A stretch of DNA of 22,879 nucleotides from Nitrospirales bacterium (GTDB lineage: Bacteria; Nitrospirota; Thermodesulfovibrionia; Thermodesulfovibrionales; Dissulfurispiraceae). The number at the start of each line of letters is the position of its first letter. Position 1 is the stretch's first letter. The DNA is taken from NCBI GenBank assembly GCA_020846375.1, contig JADLDZ010000220.1, positions 1 through 22,879 on the forward strand, in the 5' to 3' direction. The notes beneath the pieces were generated by a model. That model was not told the origin of the DNA. It made no database searches and saw only the letters and a program-made list of their open reading frames with translations. Positions 1 to 7,039 of the stretch are shown piece after piece. A program made the translations under genes and the position numbers.

Positions 1-292
1 GCCGGATTTTCCTGATCAGGGGCACCGCTGCGGCGGCCTCCCCCACCGATACGGCATGGATCCATATGCGGGGACGCTCCGCAGCGGTGCCGCCGCTTCC
101 GGAAGTGCCGGAGCAATCATAGAAGCCGAACCGCTCTCTCCTCCAGCGCCCCCGCGCCTCCTTCGGCCTCTTCAGGTATTCAAAGGGGAAAAGGCCCGCA
201 AGGCAGGAGCAATAGAACAGGGTATAGAGGAAATAGAAAAAACGGGCAGCGCAGGAAAGAGGGAGGTCCTGCCTGCGGCGGCTGTGGGTCAT
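1..292 (-). CDS. waaA: Kdo transferase WaaA (KdtA), N-terminal part, cut by window edge
   Basis: This is the first 97 codons of 3-deoxy-D-manno-octulosonic acid transferase, which adds Kdo from CMP-Kdo to the lipid A precursor at the inner membrane. The reading frame starts at an ATG (292-290) that overlaps the TGA stop of msbA (291-289) as ATGA, so translation is probably coupled. The protein opens with a hydrophobic anchor around residues 15-37 and then shows the family motif WIHAVSVGEAAAAVPLIRKI near residues 77-96, the N-terminal GT-B signature of KdtA. The rest of the gene lies beyond base 1. The position directly after msbA, gnnAB and lpxB fits Kdo addition as the next step. It is too short to tell mono- from bifunctional enzymes. 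Assignment rests on the motif and the operon. Confidence 0.85.
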   Translation of the reverse strand, partial: MTHSRRRQDLPLSCAARFFYFLYTLFYCSCLAGLFPFEYLKRPKEARGRWRRERFGFYDCSGTSGSGGTAAERPRIWIHAVSVGEAAAAVPLIRKIR

Positions 293-2019
293 CGGCCGTA
301 TCCCGCAGGAGAGAGCTGGAGGTCGTGCAGCTTCCGGTAGATCCCGCCGTTCCGCAGGAGTTCCTCGTGGGAACCGCTCTCCAGGATCCTGCCCTTTTCG
401 AGGACGATGATCCTGTCCGCCTTCTGCACGGTGGAGAGGCGGTGGGCGATGACAAAGGTCGTCCTGTTCTCCATCAGGGCATCCAACGCCTTCTGTACGA
501 TCATCTCCGACTCCGTATCCAGCGAGGAGGTGGCCTCATCGAGAATAAGAAGGGGGGGGTTCTTCAGGAGGGCACGGGCGATGGAGATCCTCTGGCGCTG
601 TCCCCCCGAAACCATCACCCCGCGTTCTCCGATGACAGTGTCGTATCCCCCGGGCAGATCGAGAATAAAGTCGTGGGCATGGGCCGCCTGCGCCGCCCTG
701 ACGATCTCCTCCCCGGAGGCGGCGGGATTGCCGAAGGCGATATTGGCCCTGACGGTATCGTTGAAGAGAATGATGTCCTGGCTAACCAGTCCTATCTGCT
801 CCCGCAGGGAGGGGAGGCTCGCCTCCGCTATATTGACGCCGTCGATGAGGATGCATCCCTGCGAGGGGTCGTTGAACCGGGGAATGAGGTCAATGAAGCT
901 CGTCTTTCCCGCACCGCTCCTGCCCACAAGGGCGATGATCTCTCCCCGCTTCACCGTGAGGTTTATATCGCTGAGTACGGGGCACTTTGCGTTCGGATAC
1001 GCAAACGAAACATTCCGGAACTCGATCTCTCGCCGCAGGGGCTCCAGCGTTACCGCGCCGTCGGATTCCCTTTCCTTGCAGAACAGCTCGTCCAGCCGCT
1101 CCAGGTACGCCTTTGCCTGCTGCAGGCCGTTGCTCGCCGTGGCAAGCCGCCTTGCGGGGGTATATACCATGAAAATGGCGGTGAGAAAAGAGAAAAACTC
1201 TCCGGGGGTGATCACCTCCCTCACCACGAGCCTCCCGCCGTACCACAATACGAAGGCGATGCCGAGTCCTCCCACCACTTCCATCATCAGGGAGGTGAAT
1301 TCGATGATACGGGTGGAGCGCATCAGCTCCCGGTAATATCCCTGGTTCTTCTCCTGGAAAGCGGCGGACAGCACCCCCTCGCGTCCGAAGATCTTCACCA
1401 TCTTGATGCCGGAAAAGGTCTCGGTGAGGAACTCGGTGATGCGGGAAATCTTCTTCTGCCCCTCGGTGCTCACCCTTTTCAACCGCTTCCCGAGCTTGCG
1501 GGTGCCGTACAGGGCGGCGGGGAGAACGGTGACCGAAATCAGCGCAAGGTCCCACCTCCGGTAGAAGGCGACGGCGAGGAGGACGAGGACGGTGGCGGAT
1601 TCGACGAAGATGTCCTTGATGGAAAAGGCGACCAGGCCCTGCAGTTGTCCTGCATCATTGATCACCCGCGACAGGAGCAGCCCCGAAGATTCCTTTTTGA
1701 ACTCGTTCACCGGGAGAGAAAGGATATGCCGGTACAGACCGTTCCGTATATCCCGCATCACCTTGGCCCCCGTGGACCTCATGAGGTAGGACTGAAAGAA
1801 GGCGAAAAAACCCCTGCCCAGGTAGAGCGCCAGGATCCCGAGGGGCAGCAGCGCCAGGAGTGCCGCATCCCTCCTGAGGAAGATCCCGTCCAGGGCGGGT
1901 TTCACGAGCCAAGCAAGACCGCCGTTCAGCCCGGAGATGAGGAGACTGAGGAGCGCGGCGGCCGCAAGCCGCAGCCAGTAGGGCTTTACCAGAAGGGTGA
2001 TTCTTTTCAGTAGTGCCAT
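289..2019 (-). CDS. msbA: Lipid A export ABC transporter, MsbA type
   Basis: A fused membrane-ATPase half transporter of 576 residues. Six membrane segments fill about residues 1-310 and the nucleotide-binding domain follows. That domain has Walker A GRSGAGKTSF, signature VSGGQRQRISIARAL, Walker B LLILDEATSSLD and the switch histidine in VIAHRLST. The family flips core-lipid A across the inner membrane using ATP. The start was placed at the ATG at 2019 (MALLKRIT), which has GGGAG just upstream; an in-frame GTG at 2040 would add seven unlikely residues. The gene lies 47 nt after lpxB and overlaps waaA by four bases. Its place between lpxB and waaA supports lipid A as the substrate; a drug exporter of the same fold is the less likely alternative. 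Confidence 0.93.
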   Translation of the reverse strand: MALLKRITLLVKPYWLRLAAAALLSLLISGLNGGLAWLVKPALDGIFLRRDAALLALLPLGILALYLGRGFFAFFQSYLMRSTGAKVMRDIRNGLYRHILSLPVNEFKKESSGLLLSRVINDAGQLQGLVAFSIKDIFVESATVLVLLAVAFYRRWDLALISVTVLPAALYGTRKLGKRLKRVSTEGQKKISRITEFLTETFSGIKMVKIFGREGVLSAAFQEKNQGYYRELMRSTRIIEFTSLMMEVVGGLGIAFVLWYGGRLVVREVITPGEFFSFLTAIFMVYTPARRLATASNGLQQAKAYLERLDELFCKERESDGAVTLEPLRREIEFRNVSFAYPNAKCPVLSDINLTVKRGEIIALVGRSGAGKTSFIDLIPRFNDPSQGCILIDGVNIAEASLPSLREQIGLVSQDIILFNDTVRANIAFGNPAASGEEIVRAAQAAHAHDFILDLPGGYDTVIGERGVMVSGGQRQRISIARALLKNPPLLILDEATSSLDTESEMIVQKALDALMENRTTFVIAHRLSTVQKADRIIVLEKGRILESGSHEELLRNGGIYRKLHDLQLSPAGYGR

Positions 2020-2066
2020 AGTCTCCCGCCTGCCGCACACCGGCCACGAGGGGCGTACCCCTTTCT

Positions 2067-3269
2067 CTACCGGCCGGCCAGCTCCTCCACCATCTCCGCC
2101 GTCCTCAGAGATGCTTTTTTGCCGAGGAACAACCGCCGCACCTTCTCCAACTGCGTCAGCATCTCTTCCCGGAAGGAGACATTCCCGATGATCCGGCCCA
2201 GTTCCTCCATGACATGCCCTTCGTCGGCATCCCCCTGCAAAAGCTCCCTGATACGGAGGCCGGAATCACCCGCAGCCGATTTATCGAGAAGGATATTCAC
2301 CAGGGAGATATGGCGCACCTGCACCAACAGTTTTCCGATAAAGTAGGTCAGAGGGGAAAGCTTGTAGACCACCACCAGGGGAACCCCCAGGAGAGCCGCC
2401 TGCAGGGTGGAGGTGCCGGAGGCGATGACCGCGGCATCAGCGGCAAGAAGCGTCCCCACCGTATCGGTGGTGAAAAAAAGGGCCGGGTGTCCGACTTTCT
2501 CCAGGCCGTCCCTCATCGCGGACTCGGCAGCCCTGTCCAGGTTGGGCGCCACCGGGACCGCCACCTGGCAGCCGGGGAAACGCTTCCCAATCTCCGCGGC
2601 TACCCCCGCCATGACAGGCAGAAGCTTCCCTGTCTCGTGGGGCCTGCTCCCGGGCATGAGGACCACGACCGGCCTTTCAGGGTCCATTCCCTGCCCTTTT
2701 CTGAAAGCCTTCCTGATCTCCTGCGTACCGATATCACCGGTCGCGTATCCGGCGGCCCTGATGCGCTCTTCTATCTCATCCATCACCGGGTGGCCGACGA
2801 ACGCGCAGGGGACCCCGGCTTCGGTATAGAGCCGCTCCTCGAAGGGGAACAGCACCGCCATCCGGTCCACAAGGTCCCGCAGCACCCTCACCCTCTTCTT
2901 GCGCCATGCCCATACCTGCGGGCTCACATAGTAAAGAACCCGTATCCCCTCTCTCTTCGCTTCCTTCGCAACCCGCATGTTGAAATCCGGGTAGTCGATG
3001 AGAACGAGGACCTGGGGCTGGAAAGAGCGCAGCGCAGCGCAGACCCGGCGGAAGGTCTCCCTGACCCGGCGGTACGCGCCCACTGCCTCGACAATGCCGA
3101 AGACCCCGGCGATCCCGGCGAAGAGCTCCACCCCGGCGGCGCGCATTCTCTCCCCCCCGACACCACAGAGGCGGATCCCCGGATTCCTTTCCTTCAGGGC
3201 TGCCGCGAGGAAAGAGCCGTACAGCTCCCCGGAGCTTTCCCCCGTGATGATCATCACCCTTTCAAGCAT
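2067..3269 (-). CDS. lpxB: Lipid-A-disaccharide synthase
   Basis: LpxB joins UDP-diacyl-GlcN (or its GlcN3N form) with lipid X to make the beta-1,6 disaccharide of lipid A at the inner membrane surface. The protein is about 400 residues, normal for the family. Visible motifs are the N-terminal GESSGELYG, LIDYPDFNMRVAKEAKR, YYVSPQVWAWR and VGHPVMDEI, and the glycosyltransferase region LMPGSRPHE. The listed start at 3269 overlaps the gnnB end by 16 nt. An ATG at 3254 touches the gnnB stop (TGATG) and would give MIITGESSGELYG, which is equally good; neither has an ideal ribosome site. It sits in a tight gnnA-gnnB-lpxB-msbA-waaA operon. Confidence 0.95.
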   Translation of the reverse strand: MLERVMIITGESSGELYGSFLAAALKERNPGIRLCGVGGERMRAAGVELFAGIAGVFGIVEAVGAYRRVRETFRRVCAALRSFQPQVLVLIDYPDFNMRVAKEAKREGIRVLYYVSPQVWAWRKKRVRVLRDLVDRMAVLFPFEERLYTEAGVPCAFVGHPVMDEIEERIRAAGYATGDIGTQEIRKAFRKGQGMDPERPVVVLMPGSRPHETGKLLPVMAGVAAEIGKRFPGCQVAVPVAPNLDRAAESAMRDGLEKVGHPALFFTTDTVGTLLAADAAVIASGTSTLQAALLGVPLVVVYKLSPLTYFIGKLLVQVRHISLVNILLDKSAAGDSGLRIRELLQGDADEGHVMEELGRIIGNVSFREEMLTQLEKVRRLFLGKKASLRTAEMVEELAGR

Positions 3270-4351
3270 CGATGAACGATTTCCGCGGTGAAGCGTATGT
3301 CCCCGTCGTCCAGCTCGGGGTAGATGGGGAGGGAGAGCACCTCCCTGGCCGCCTGCTCCGCAACGGGGAAGTCCCCTTCCCGGTGGCCCATGAAGGCCAG
3401 CGCCTCCTGCAGGTGGAGCGGGATGGGATAGTAGACGACGGAGGGAATTCCATTCTCTTTGAGCTGCTGCTGGAGGAGGTCCCTCTTCGGGCTCCTGATG
3501 GTGTATTGATGGAAGACGTGGTAGGCCCCTTCTTTTTCGTGGGGGCAGGCCACCGTATCAGAGAGCAGGCTACAGTAGAGAGAAGCCTTTTTGCGCCTCT
3601 TCCTGTTGTACTCATCGATCCTTTTGAACTTCACCAGGAGGACGACCGCCTGCATCTCGTCCAGCCTGCTGTTGTAGCCGAGGCACTCATGCCGGTACCC
3701 GCCCTTCGACCCGTGGTTCCTCAGTTTCCGTATCTCGTCGGCGACGCCGGAATCGTCGCTGATGATCATGCCGCCGTCACCGTAGGCCCCGAGATTCTTG
3801 CTGGGGTAGAAGCTGAAACAGCCGGTATCGCCGAAGCTCCCGGTCATCTTTCCCTCCAGGGAGGCTCCGAAGGACTGGGCGCAGTCCTCCACCACCTTCA
3901 GGGAACGACGGCGCGCAATCTCCATGATCCCCTCCATGTCGGCGGGATGGCCGAAGATGTGCACCGGCAGGATCGCCTTCGTCCTCTCCGTTATCTTCTC
4001 TTCGATGCGCGCAGCATCGATAGTATAGGTCTCCGGCTCGATGTCCACGAAAACCGGGGTGGCCCCCACATAGAGGATCGCCTCCGCCGTGGCGAAGAAG
4101 GTGAAAGGGGTGGTGATCACCTCGTCTCCCCTGCCGATACCGAGGGCGCGCAGGGAGAGGTGCAGGGCATCGGTACCCGAGGCCACACCGACCGCCTCCC
4201 GCATCCCATGATAGCTGCCAATGTTCCGCTCCAGTTCCACCACGTTCCTGCCGAGGACGTACTGGGAGCTCTCCAGCACCTCATTCAGCATATACAGGAC
4301 CTCGTCCTTTATCTCCAGGTACTGCCTTTTCAAATCGAGCATTGGCTTCAT
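3254..4351 (-). CDS. gnnB: DegT/DnrJ family PLP aminotransferase, likely GnnB (UDP-GlcNAc3N synthesis)
   Basis: A 365-residue sugar aminotransferase. The PLP lysine is K185 in SFYPSKNLGAYGDGG, the cofactor aspartate D156 is in VVEDCAQSFGA, and GVASGTDALHLSL and TPFTFFATAEAI are typical of the DegT/DnrJ/EryC1/StrS family. The start at 4351 is chosen because GGAG lies 7 nt before it; an upstream in-frame ATG at 4378 has no such site. Family members aminate many keto-sugars. The order oxidoreductase, aminotransferase, lpxB matches the known gnnA-gnnB pair beside lpx genes in Acidithiobacillus ferrooxidans, where GnnB converts the 3-keto sugar to UDP-GlcNAc3N with glutamate. That substrate is inferred from context; an O-antigen amino-sugar role cannot be excluded. 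Confidence 0.8.
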   Translation of the reverse strand: MKPMLDLKRQYLEIKDEVLYMLNEVLESSQYVLGRNVVELERNIGSYHGMREAVGVASGTDALHLSLRALGIGRGDEVITTPFTFFATAEAILYVGATPVFVDIEPETYTIDAARIEEKITERTKAILPVHIFGHPADMEGIMEIARRRSLKVVEDCAQSFGASLEGKMTGSFGDTGCFSFYPSKNLGAYGDGGMIISDDSGVADEIRKLRNHGSKGGYRHECLGYNSRLDEMQAVVLLVKFKRIDEYNRKRRKKASLYCSLLSDTVACPHEKEGAYHVFHQYTIRSPKRDLLQQQLKENGIPSVVYYPIPLHLQEALAFMGHREGDFPVAEQAAREVLSLPIYPELDDGDIRFTAEIVHRCLKG

Positions 4352-4381
4352 TCCGTCACTCCGCTCCCCTTTCACCATGAT

Positions 4382-5323
4382 TTATTGGTTCTGCCTCTTG
4401 ATCAGCTCCCCGATGCCCAGCGCAACCTTCAGCGCATTGCGCCCTGCCAGCGCGCAGACACGGGGCCTGCTTCTGCTGCCGACACACCGCACGAAATCCT
4501 GCAGCTCCTCCTTCAGGGGCTCCCTCTTCTCCACGGGGAGGATCTCCTGCACGATCTCACTCCCCTCCCGGCGGTGCCTCCTGACCTCCATGTTCTGGTA
4601 ATCCACCAGGAGATACGATTCCCGCTGAAAGATCCTGAGCGTGCGCTCCTTGCGGGGAGATGTCCTGCTCGCGGTGGCCAGGGCGTGAACGCCGCCGCCG
4701 AAATCGAGCCAGGCCTTGGCCATGTCGATCCTGCCGGTCAGGATCTCCGCACCCGCCGCCTTGATGTCCACCGGAAACGACGATACGGGAGCGGAATGGC
4801 GCCCGAGAAGCGACAGTATTATATCGATATCGTGGATCATCAGGTCGAGGGTGATATCCACATCGACCCCCCTGCCGAGAAAGGGGGAGAGCCGCTCCGC
4901 TTCGAAGAAGCGCGGCTCCCTGATAAGAGGGGAAACGGCGGCGACCGCAGGGTTGAACCTCTCGAGGTGCCCCACCTGGACGACGACCCCTGCCCGCTCC
5001 GAAGCGTCGATCAGGGCATCCGCCTCCTCGATGGTCACTGTGACGGGCTTTTCGATGAGGAGGTCCTTCCCTGCCCGTATGCATTCGAGCGCGATTTCGT
5101 AATGCAGAGTGGTGGGGGTGACAATGCTGAAGGCGTCGACGGCGCCGAGCGCTTTACGGTAGTCCGTGTAGGCAACGGCCCCGTATTTCCGGGCGATCTC
5201 CTCTGCCCGCGCCGGGTCCGCATCCACCACCGCCGTGAGATGCACCCCCTCCAGCTCGGAAAAGACGCGCGCATGGTGCTGTCCGAGGTACCCGGCACCG
5301 ATAACCCCTGCTCTCATTGCCAT
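4382..5323 (-). CDS. gnnA: Gfo/Idh/MocA oxidoreductase, likely GnnA (UDP-GlcNAc 3-dehydrogenase)
   Basis: A 313-residue NAD(P)-dependent sugar dehydrogenase. The Rossmann motif GVIGAGYLGQHHARV lies at residues 6-20, the family EKPVTVT motif (E91, K92, P93) follows, then VGHLERFNPA near 117-126 and DLMIHDIDIIL near 171, which hold likely catalytic residues. GnnA oxidises the 3-hydroxyl of UDP-GlcNAc so that GnnB can aminate it; the resulting UDP-GlcNAc3N lets LpxA place an amide-linked acyl chain. The stop lies just upstream of gnnB and the two are clearly co-transcribed. Two starts are possible (5323 or 5317); GGAGGAG lies 10 nt before the first. WlbA-type enzymes acting on UDP-GlcNAcA look similar, so the substrate is an inference from the lpxB-msbA context. 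Confidence 0.8.
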   Translation of the reverse strand: MAMRAGVIGAGYLGQHHARVFSELEGVHLTAVVDADPARAEEIARKYGAVAYTDYRKALGAVDAFSIVTPTTLHYEIALECIRAGKDLLIEKPVTVTIEEADALIDASERAGVVVQVGHLERFNPAVAAVSPLIREPRFFEAERLSPFLGRGVDVDITLDLMIHDIDIILSLLGRHSAPVSSFPVDIKAAGAEILTGRIDMAKAWLDFGGGVHALATASRTSPRKERTLRIFQRESYLLVDYQNMEVRRHRREGSEIVQEILPVEKREPLKEELQDFVRCVGSRSRPRVCALAGRNALKVALGIGELIKRQNQ

Positions 5324-5419
5324 ATCCGTCCGACTCCTCCCGTGCTGTACTCTCCGCCGGAATGAAAAACACCGCGCTCACACAGCGGGGCCTGCTCCTC
5401 CCCGCCCTGCGGCGCTCCG

Positions 5420-6109
5420 TCAGGGCTCATGCCGCTGCAGAGTCTTTTCCCGGCAGAAGAGCGCAAGCACCCTCGCCTTCGCCTTCCCGAGGCCCTCCCT
5501 GCGCAGCGCGGCGAGGATCTCCGGAGAAGCAACCCCCCGGAGGAGCCGCTCCCGCCTCTCCCTGTCCGGCACCTCCCGCAGTGCCCTCCTCCGCACCGTC
5601 CTGAGAAACATGAGGAACTGCCCGAACTCTCTGCCGCAGAGGAGCTCGATCTCTTCCCGCAGAGCCCTGGCCAGTGCCGGGCTCGCCCCCGAGGTAGAGA
5701 CCGCCACGGTCAGCAGACCCCGGTTTACCACGGAGGGGACGATAAAATTCGTCTTTTCCGGCATGTCCACCGCATTGACCAGGCAGGGCGCATCACCGGC
5801 AATCTTCCTGTTGACTTCCGCATCCGACGTTGCCGCGATGACAAGGAACGCCCCCTTCAGGTCTCCTTTCCGGTAGCTCCTTTCCCGGTGGACGATGATC
5901 CCTTTTGCTTTCTTCTGCTCGAGCTTCCCGGTCAGCGCAGGGCTGATCACCGTAACCCGCGCCCCGGAGCGAAGGAGGGATGCCACTTTCCTCTCAGCGA
6001 CCCTGCCGCCCCCTACGACGACACAGTGCATTCCTTGGAGGTTGAGAAAGGCGGGATAATACGCTCTCGTTTCAGTGGGTGCGTTCCGGGTCTCGTGCTT
6101 CCTGTTCAC
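5420..6109 (-). CDS. Precorrin-2 dehydrogenase / sirohydrochlorin ferrochelatase (Met8/CysG-N type)
   Basis: A 229-residue stand-alone siroheme synthase with no uroporphyrinogen methyltransferase domain. It oxidises precorrin-2 with NAD and, in bifunctional members, inserts iron to make siroheme. The substrate-side motif YYPAFLNLQGMHCVVVGGGRV leads into the NAD-binding glycines G33-G35; D115 in NAVDMPEKTNFIVPS matches the catalytic aspartate of CysG/Met8. GASPALARALREEIE is the family dimerisation/substrate motif. The start is GTG at 6109 with GAGCGG close upstream. It precedes gnnA by 96 nt, so it may or may not share that transcript. Siroheme serves sulfite/nitrite reductases and is a precursor of haem d1; which applies here cannot be seen. 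Confidence 0.92.
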   Translation of the reverse strand: MNRKHETRNAPTETRAYYPAFLNLQGMHCVVVGGGRVAERKVASLLRSGARVTVISPALTGKLEQKKAKGIIVHRERSYRKGDLKGAFLVIAATSDAEVNRKIAGDAPCLVNAVDMPEKTNFIVPSVVNRGLLTVAVSTSGASPALARALREEIELLCGREFGQFLMFLRTVRRRALREVPDRERRERLLRGVASPEILAALRREGLGKAKARVLALFCREKTLQRHEP

Positions 6110-6146
6110 GTCCGCTCTGTCTGCTTCAACCCGACACCCCTGCCGG

Positions 6147-6896
6147 TTACAACCCTTTTCTCGCCTCTGCGGCGAGCTTGCCGGAAGGGTATCTCTCTAT
6201 CAGCTTTCCGAACGCCTCTTTCGCCTTGTCGCTCTGCTTCAGCGCCCGATAGGACTTGCCCAGGAGCAGCAGCGCCTCGTCCGTTCTCCTGTAGTCGGGG
6301 AACTGCCCGAGCAGACTCTCCAGCCTCAGCACCGCAGCAGCGTAGGATTCCTTCTCATAGTAGTATTTGCCCACCATGAATTCTCCGTCGGCGATGATGC
6401 TTCTGCACTTTTCGATCCTGAGGTCCACCACCTCCCGATAAGGGTTCCTCGGGAAGAGCTCTTTCAACCGGAGGAATTCCTGCAGGGCTTTCCGTGCGGC
6501 GCCCATTCCCCTGTCGGAAGACTCGATCTGGCTGAAATATGCCATGGCGATCTGATACTGCGCGTACGACGCGTTCTGATTGGAGGGATACTGGTCGAGG
6601 AACTTCCGGTATTCCTCGATCCCCGGCTCCGTTTCCGCATCCCTGATGTACGATTCGGCGATCTTGAGCTGCGCAAGCGGTGCGTACTTCTTGCTGGCAT
6701 CCCTGTTCTTCACTTCGAGGAGGATCTTTCTCGCCTGTTCATACTCCTTGTCGGCGACCAGCGTATCCGCTTTCTGCAGGTATTTTTCAGGGTCGTAGGC
6801 CTCTACCTTCTTCACTCCCTTGCCGCCTCCGCAGGCAGGCAGGAGCAGGAGGAATGAGGCCGCCAACACTAAGAAAAGAGGTCTGATTTTTCCCAT
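6147..6896 (-). CDS. bamD: Outer-membrane assembly lipoprotein BamD
   Basis: A 249-residue lipoprotein. The lipobox LLPAC puts the lipidated cysteine at residue 22, followed by GGG. The rest is a run of TPR-like helical pairs (for example ADTLVADKEYEQARKILLEV, and KAKEAFGKLIERYPSGKLA at the C terminus), the BamD/YfiO architecture and usual length. BamD is the essential partner of BamA in inserting beta-barrel proteins into the outer membrane. The gene is divergent from the FG-GAP protein gene at 7040. Its start codon has no ribosome site (the preceding bases are ACTCCTT), and a promoter lies directly before it, so the mRNA is probably leaderless. A CpoB/YbgF-type periplasmic TPR protein is a less likely alternative because of the lipobox and spacing of repeats. 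Confidence 0.88.
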   Translation of the reverse strand: MGKIRPLFLVLAASFLLLLPACGGGKGVKKVEAYDPEKYLQKADTLVADKEYEQARKILLEVKNRDASKKYAPLAQLKIAESYIRDAETEPGIEEYRKFLDQYPSNQNASYAQYQIAMAYFSQIESSDRGMGAARKALQEFLRLKELFPRNPYREVVDLRIEKCRSIIADGEFMVGKYYYEKESYAAAVLRLESLLGQFPDYRRTDEALLLLGKSYRALKQSDKAKEAFGKLIERYPSGKLAAEARKGL

Positions 6897-6903
6897 AAGG
6901 AGT

Positions 6904-6933
6904 ATTAAAACCTTTACTACTCTTTTTAGTCAA
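6904..6933 (-). promoter_or_regulatory. bamD promoter, predicted leaderless
   Basis: On the minus strand TTGACT (6933-6928) and TTTAAT (6909-6904) are 18 bp apart, each one base from consensus. The predicted transcription start is 6897, one base before the bamD ATG at 6896. No Shine-Dalgarno sequence lies between. Confidence 0.65.
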
Positions 6934-6938
6934 GGCTT

Positions 6939-6966
6939 TTGACTTATGCTCCGCCCTTCATATAAA
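6939..6966 (+). promoter_or_regulatory. Sigma70-type promoter for the FG-GAP protein / isoprenoid operon
   Basis: TTGACT at 6939-6944 and TATAAA at 6961-6966, 16 bp apart, each one mismatch from consensus. The predicted start near 6973 gives a leader of about 67 nt, with GGAGG about 11 nt before the ATG at 7040. The box is back to back with the bamD promoter; the two -35 elements are only 5 bp apart, so RNA polymerase binding is likely mutually exclusive. Confidence 0.65.
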
Positions 6967-7039
6967 CTGTGTACAGAATAAACCAGAAAACAGGGGCATT
7001 TCCCTTCCGGAATTCCGCACATCGGAGGACGCACACCAC

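Noticed and set aside
21..91. 13-bp inverted repeat GGCACCGCTGCGG / CCGCAGCGGTGCC
   Set aside because: It lies inside waaA coding sequence in a GC-rich stretch encoding alanine/glycine-rich residues; arms are 45 bp apart and a structural role is not supported.
325..5365. Very long open frames on the plus strand opposite msbA (562 codons) and opposite gnnA/gnnB (697 codons)
   Set aside because: They are antisense to strongly recognisable genes, have no family motifs and low-complexity proline/glycine/histidine-rich translations; long shadow frames are expected in GC-rich DNA.
6945..6964. TATGCT...TTCATA resembling the shared operator near the bamD promoter
   Set aside because: The half-sites are imperfect and the spacing is 18 bp rather than 16, so it does not fit the motif.
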